Source: an uncultured Oscillibacter sp.
GTDB lineage: Bacteria > Bacillota > Clostridia > Oscillospirales > Oscillospiraceae
Length of the DNA: 9,610 nt
Direction of reading: 5' to 3'
NCBI GenBank assembly: GCA_905236835.1
Contig: CAJOQY010000042.1
Location: forward strand, 1-9,610
The first letter of the stretch is position 1, and the number at the start of each line of letters is the position of its first letter. The position numbers and the translations under genes are program-made. This document shows, in pieces, positions 6,505-9,610 of this stretch. A model generated the notes under the pieces. That model was not told the origin of the DNA and searched no databases. It was given only the letters and a program-made list of their open reading frames with translations.

Positions 6505-6547
6505 AAAATTCCCCGGACGCCCATTGATAAGCGTCCGGGGAATTTTT
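6505..6547. terminator. Bidirectional intrinsic terminator between DUF3793 and htrA
   Basis: A perfect 16-bp stem pairs 6505-6520 with 6531-6546 (core CCCCGGACGC / GCGTCCGGGG) across a ten-base loop. On the plus strand it ends in TTTTT then CTT; on the minus strand it ends in TTTT. It lies 88 bases after the DUF3793 stop and beyond the htrA stop from the other side, so it can end transcription from both convergent genes. Confidence 0.92.
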
Positions 6548-6576
6548 CTTGTCCGGGAAAGGAAGATGGAAAACCG

Positions 6577-6621
6577 GACGCGCGCCGCGTTCCCGCGCGG
6601 GGACCCGCGCGAAAGCGCGTC
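6577..6621 (-). terminator. Very GC-rich nested hairpin just after the htrA stop
   Basis: Outer arms GACGCGC (6577-6583) and GCGCGTC (6615-6621) enclose an inner hairpin CGCGCGG (6594-6600) / CCGCGCG (6605-6611) with a GGAC loop. Read from htrA, the structure is followed by CCGGTTTTCC, a short T-run. It may be a first terminator or a 3'-end stabilising structure ahead of the strong shared terminator. Confidence 0.4.
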
Positions 6622-6632
6622 GGGAAACAATA

Positions 6633-8060
6633 TCAGCGGCCAAAACCGTAACGGTTGCCAAAGAAATAATCAAACAAATCGCCGTAGTAAGGGATTGTAT
6701 TATCCCCGTAAGGATTGATATTTTGCGCGGGGGCTTCCGTCGGCGTGGCCTGCATCTGTTCCGCCGGGACGGAATCCCATGTCAATTGCGTCGTGATATT
6801 GCCGTCAGGACGGAAAACCGTGATTTCGCAGGTATCCCCGGCGGAATATTTTTTCTTGGCGGCGTTTAAATCTTCCAGCGTTTTAATCTCCAGATCGTCT
6901 ACTTTAATAATCACGTCGCCCATTTTCAGTCCGGCGTTGGCGGCGGCGCTGCCCTCGTTGACGGAATAGACGAATACGCCGGTTGTCTGGCTATATTGAT
7001 ACTGCGCGGCCATTTGCGCGGTCATGCTTCCGGCGGTAATGCCGAGATTGGGCTTGTTCGCCACATAGCCGTTTGTGATAATATCCTCAATCATGGACAA
7101 TACGTCATTGATGGGAATCGCGAATCCAAGCCCCTCCACGGCGGTGGAGGAATAATTGGAATATTTGGCGGACACGATGCCGATGACTTCGCCGTATTGG
7201 TTAAATAACGGCCCGCCGGAGTTGCCCGGATTGACGGCGCATGTAATTTGAATCATATTAAACGGCGTACCGTCCACGTTAATGGCGCGGTTCACGGAAG
7301 AGGCGATGCCCTCGCTCATGGAAAATGTCAGTTCGCCAAGGGGATTGCCAATGGTTGTGATATGCGCGCCGACTTTTAACTGGTTGCTGTCGCCCAGCGT
7401 GACGGGCTGGAAATCGTCGCCCTCGATTTTAATCACGGCGATGTCATAATCTTTGTCGCCGCCGATAATGGCCGCGTCGTAATCCGCGCCGTCGTAGAGC
7501 GTGACTTTCACATTTTGCGCGCCGCTGACCACATGATAATTTGTCACGATATAGCCGTCACGGGTCAGGATAAATCCGGAGCCGGAGGACGCCGTCTCGA
7601 CGGGCTGGCCGAAAATATTATTCGCGCTGGCGCCTTTGACATTGATCGACACGACGCTGTTGACGCGCGTCTCGTAAACCTGTTCTTCCGTGAGGACGGT
7701 TTTTCCGGCGGGAATTGCCGTCATGCCGCTGGCGTTGTCGGACGCGTTTCCGCTTCCGTTTTCCACGGATCGATCCGCCATGTGAATGGTGGTCTCGCGG
7801 ACGACAGGCGCGCCGTTCCGATTGGCGTACCAGACCGCGCCGCCGCCCGCCGCGCCGCCGATCAGGGCGCAGGCCAGAGCCAGAGCGACGACCCGCGCGC
7901 CGCGCCGTTTTTTCTTCGCCGGTTTCATATCCCGGACCGGGGGATCGAAATTCCGGAACGAATCGTTTTCCACATTGGCGTAATACCGCCGCACAGGTTC
8001 GCCGTCGTTCGGCTGATTTTGATAATTATAATGATATATATGATTCTCGTCGTTATACAT
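6633..8060 (-). CDS. htrA: HtrA/DegP-type membrane-anchored serine protease
   Basis: A 475-residue trypsin-like protease/chaperone that handles misfolded proteins outside the membrane. Layout: Tyr/Asn-rich cytoplasmic N-terminus (1-46), basic KPAKKKRRG, one membrane segment (about 55-78), Ser/Asn-rich linker, protease domain (about 125-335), PDZ domain (about 338-430), Tyr/Phe/Gly tail (about 445-475). The triad is complete: His176 in TNYHVV, Asp206 in DYDIAV, Ser281 in NPGNSGGPL. Start: AGGAGG (8077-8072) is 11 bases from ATG 8060 but 5 bases from an in-frame TTG at 8066, which would add two residues (Met-Ile); I give the ATG, but the spacing makes TTG credible. The PDZ core keeps GLKMGDVI for binding C-termini. 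It is the only gene between the permease and the convergent DUF3793 gene, likely its own transcript. Stress control is usual for the family, but no regulator site is recognised here. Confidence 0.96.
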   Translation of the reverse strand: MYNDENHIYHYNYQNQPNDGEPVRRYYANVENDSFRNFDPPVRDMKPAKKKRRGARVVALALACALIGGAAGGGAVWYANRNGAPVVRETTIHMADRSVENGSGNASDNASGMTAIPAGKTVLTEEQVYETRVNSVVSINVKGASANNIFGQPVETASSGSGFILTRDGYIVTNYHVVSGAQNVKVTLYDGADYDAAIIGGDKDYDIAVIKIEGDDFQPVTLGDSNQLKVGAHITTIGNPLGELTFSMSEGIASSVNRAINVDGTPFNMIQITCAVNPGNSGGPLFNQYGEVIGIVSAKYSNYSSTAVEGLGFAIPINDVLSMIEDIITNGYVANKPNLGITAGSMTAQMAAQYQYSQTTGVFVYSVNEGSAAANAGLKMGDVIIKVDDLEIKTLEDLNAAKKKYSAGDTCEITVFRPDGNITTQLTWDSVPAEQMQATPTEAPAQNINPYGDNTIPYYGDLFDYFFGNRYGFGR

Positions 8061-8066
8061 GATCAA

Positions 8067-8278
8067 TATTGCCTCCTGTATGATAATCCCGTAAAAGATT
8101 GTATTTATTATTTTTATGATTTTAAGCCGAAGGGGATGATTCTGATTCCGTTTTCCCCGTCTGACATGGGACAGTATACGGCGGGGAACTTAAAAGAATC
8201 TGAAAGAATCTAAAAAATCCCGGAAGAAGCCGGATATAAATGTAAACAATCTGTGACATAGCCGTTTGATTCGCCGTA
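8067..8278. other. 212-base gap between the permease gene and htrA
   Basis: No gene is seen. It holds a weak terminator for the permease gene (8212-8235), a tandem ten-base repeat around AAAGAATCT (8193-8211), and the htrA ribosome site AGGAGG (8072-8077). Possible minus-strand -10 boxes for htrA are TATACT (8172-8177) and an AT-rich TAAAAT (8119-8124), but neither has a good -35, so no promoter is called. Confidence 0.5.
8212..8235 (-). terminator. Weak intrinsic terminator after the permease gene
   Basis: On the minus strand ATCCGG, a short loop and CCGG-G-AT form a small stem (four G-C pairs plus A-T pairs past one bulge), followed directly by a run of six T (8217-8212). It lies 44 bases after the permease stop. 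The stem is short, so some read-through into htrA is possible. Confidence 0.5.
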
Positions 8279-9238
8279 TTATTTTCTACGCGCTGATAGA
8301 TGGCTTTTATCGCGGCGCGCGTTCAGCGCGGCGGCGAAAATCAGAATCACGCCCAATACCGCGTATTCCATCGCGGGATGAATATTCAAAAAGCGCAAAA
8401 TGTATTTTATCAGTGACAAAATTAGCGCGCCGCCGAAGATACCCGGAACGGATCCGAAACCGGCGGACACTCCGCCGATCAGACAGGCGTCGAGCGCGCT
8501 GATCAGATTGCTTTCAAAACCCGCGCCGGATATAATACGGCTTTCCCCGGAGAGCGCGGCCATCCATCCGGCGGCGGCGTATAACATCCCGGCTGTCATA
8601 TAAGCGCGCGCCCGGACTTTGCCGACGCGGACGCCCAATAGTTCCGCCGCCTCGATGTTTCCGCCCACGGCGTATAAATGCCGCCCGTAACGGGTATTTT
8701 GATAAATTATATGCGATAAAATCCCGATTGCGGACGCGATGAGAAAGAAAACCGGGGACGCGGAAACGCCGTTTTCGATATTGATGATATTTATTATATA
8801 AAAATTATCCGCAAGCAGGCGCGTAAAAGCGTAAAATACCGCGCCCGCGCCGAATGTCGCCAGAAACGGCGGGATTTTGAGAATCACGATGGAAAAAGCG
8901 TTGCATAATCCGAATAACGCGCCAATCAAAAGCGCGAAAAACGCGGCGGCGAGCGCGGCGGATAAGCGCGGTATCGGCGCGCCGACGAATGTCCGGGCCG
9001 GATTTTCGGCGAGATTTAAAAACAGCGCCGTCAGACACGCCGCGAAACCCGCCTGACACCCGCCGGAAAAATCAATCCCCCCGGAAATGATACAGCCGGA
9101 CACGCCCAAAGCCATCAGAAAATCAACGGCGAATAATTCCAGCCAATCCAGCCAGCCGCCGGAAATCAGGCCGGATAAAAAAATTTTCCAGTCAGTCCCA
9201 AACAGCGCGGCGGACAAAGCGTTCCAAGTTTCTTTCAT
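8279..9238 (-). CDS. mglC: Sugar ABC transporter permease, MglC/RbsC family
   Basis: A 319-residue membrane protein of the BPD_transp_2 family, permeases that work with an ATPase (MglA/RbsA type) and a periplasmic-type binding protein to import sugars such as galactose or ribose. Eight or more hydrophobic segments are visible. Signature regions: SGGIDFSGGCQAGFAA (52-67), which resembles MglC (GTDLSAGRQVGLAA) more than RbsC; IPPFLATFG (122-130); NTRYGRHLYAVGGNIEAAELLGV (181-203), the cytoplasmic loop that contacts the ATPase; and ALDACLIGGVS (248-258). Length is close to E. coli MglC (336). The sugar is uncertain; other pentose or galactoside permeases of the family are possible. Start ATG 9238 has AAGGGGG 12 bases upstream. 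No ATPase or binding protein gene is adjacent in the window: upstream lies a divergent DUF1540 gene and downstream htrA, so it appears isolated. Confidence 0.88.
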   Translation of the reverse strand: MKETWNALSAALFGTDWKIFLSGLISGGWLDWLELFAVDFLMALGVSGCIISGGIDFSGGCQAGFAACLTALFLNLAENPARTFVGAPIPRLSAALAAAFFALLIGALFGLCNAFSIVILKIPPFLATFGAGAVFYAFTRLLADNFYIINIINIENGVSASPVFFLIASAIGILSHIIYQNTRYGRHLYAVGGNIEAAELLGVRVGKVRARAYMTAGMLYAAAGWMAALSGESRIISGAGFESNLISALDACLIGGVSAGFGSVPGIFGGALILSLIKYILRFLNIHPAMEYAVLGVILIFAAALNARRDKSHLSARRK

Positions 9239-9274
9239 GTCGTATCCGATCCCCCTTATGTAACGCCGGTCAAT

Positions 9275-9293
9275 TGATTGATATAATCAATCA
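9275..9293. promoter_or_regulatory. 19-bp palindrome upstream of the permease gene
   Basis: TGATTGAT-ATA-ATCAATCA is a perfect palindrome with eight-base arms and a three-base centre, 37 bases upstream of the permease start in the divergent gap. Its size and position fit an operator for a dimeric repressor or activator. I do not recognise a family consensus, and no regulator gene is in the window. Confidence 0.5.
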
Positions 9294-9296
9294 TAA

Positions 9297-9336
9297 AATA
9301 TAAAAATAAATATAATATATATAATATAAAAATAAA
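9297..9336. repeat. AT-rich tract with a 14-bp direct repeat
   Basis: AATATAAAAATAAA occurs exactly at 9297-9310 and again at 9323-9336, separated by a TATAATATATATAATATA-like stretch. TATAAT occurs on the plus strand at 9311-9316 and 9320-9325, but without a convincing -35. The tract lies between the divergent permease and DUF1540 genes and could hold promoters for either. Confidence 0.5.
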
Positions 9337-9442
9337 CGAAATCCCGCGCATAAACCGCCGCGAAACGGACATAATGCCTGTATAACCCCGGACAACACGG
9401 GATTCTGTCATATACGGGATGACACGGGAGGTATGATTTGAA

Positions 9443-9610
9443 ATGAACAGGGACAATCCGAATCAGAGTATCCGCTGCACGGTCAATAACTGCGCCCATC
9501 ACTGCGGGGATGTCCAATACTGCGGGCTGGATTCCATTCAGGTCGGGACCCATGAGGACAACCCCACGCAGCCGGAATGCACGGACTGCCAGAGCTTCCG
9601 GATGAAATAA
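9443..9610 (+). CDS. DUF1540 small cysteine-rich protein
   Basis: A 55-residue protein ending in TAA on the last bases of the window. It matches DUF1540: IRCTVNNCAHHCGDVQYC (10-27), then a GLDSIQVGTHE segment and a final CTDCQSF (46-52). Six cysteines (12, 17, 21, 27, 46, 49) and two histidines (19, 20) look suited to bind zinc or another metal. The family is common in Clostridia, including spore-formers, and has no settled function. Start ATG 9443 is forced by an in-frame TGA nine bases upstream; GGGAGG (9426-9431) is 11 bases before it, slightly far. No signal peptide or membrane segment. It is divergent from the permease gene. A small inverted repeat TGTCAT / ATGACA (9406-9424) lies in the leader next to the ribosome site. 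Family call firm. Confidence 0.9.
   Translation: MNRDNPNQSIRCTVNNCAHHCGDVQYCGLDSIQVGTHEDNPTQPECTDCQSFRMK

Noticed and set aside
6254..6673. Minus-strand open frames across the end of the DUF3793 gene
   Set aside because: They overlap a recognised plus-strand family and cross the bidirectional terminator; the composition is Arg-rich shadow coding.
8193..8211. Tandem ten-base repeat around AAAGAATCT as a possible repeat array
   Set aside because: Only two units with no spacers; it is not CRISPR-like and is most likely chance or slippage.
7515..8213. A 232-codon open frame on the plus strand
   Set aside because: It runs antisense to htrA, whose catalytic motifs are complete; the frame stays open because the CG-rich DNA lacks stops, and its translation shows no recognisable domain and is dominated by Arg, Ala and Asp.
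9256..9553. Minus-strand open frames upstream of the permease
   Set aside because: They overlap the DUF1540 gene and the AT-rich tract; the hydrophobic Ile/Tyr/Phe run comes from translating AT repeats and not from a real membrane protein.

Overview
The window reads as chromosomal DNA of a member of the Clostridia (Bacillota). Evidence: a PP2C phosphatase / PASTA-kinase / rsgA block, strong AGGAGG-type ribosome sites, and several families typical of Clostridia (DUF3793, DUF1540, a short LUD-domain protein with a cysteine-rich C-terminus). The DNA is unusually rich in CG/GCGC for Clostridia inside genes, with AT-rich intergenic stretches. I see no rRNA, tRNA, CRISPR array, transposase, integrase or phage gene.

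Layout. (1) 1-590, minus: a metallophosphoesterase cut by the left window edge. (2) 725-4783, minus: a tightly packed three-gene block in transcription order prpC/stp (Ser/Thr phosphatase), prkC/stk (membrane Ser/Thr kinase with three PASTA repeats), rsgA (ribosome-maturation GTPase). Neighbours sit 1-2 bases apart and are very likely one transcript with coupled translation. Kinase and phosphatase form a reversible signalling pair that responds to cell-wall material; RsgA acts late in 30S assembly. (3) 4928-5557, minus: a LUD-domain protein, and 5866-6417, plus: a DUF3793 protein. They are divergent and share a 308-base region with a good promoter facing each gene and a striking pair of near-identical palindromic operators. 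(4) 6633-8060, minus: an HtrA/DegP-type membrane-anchored serine protease, convergent with the DUF3793 gene and separated from it by a perfect 16-bp bidirectional terminator. (5) 8279-9238, minus: an MglC-like sugar ABC permease with no ATPase or binding protein in the window. (6) 9443-9610, plus: a 55-residue cysteine-rich DUF1540 protein ending on the last base.

Most of this is conserved housekeeping and stress-signalling content. The parts most worth a second look are the double GTTAGT-N4-ACTAAC operator between the LUD and DUF3793 genes, the extra wall-side domain and acidic Asn/Glu tail on the PASTA kinase, Asn/Asp dipeptide-type expansions recurring in two adjacent genes, and the apparently orphan sugar permease beside a 19-bp palindrome. 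I do not see a clearly new multi-gene system.
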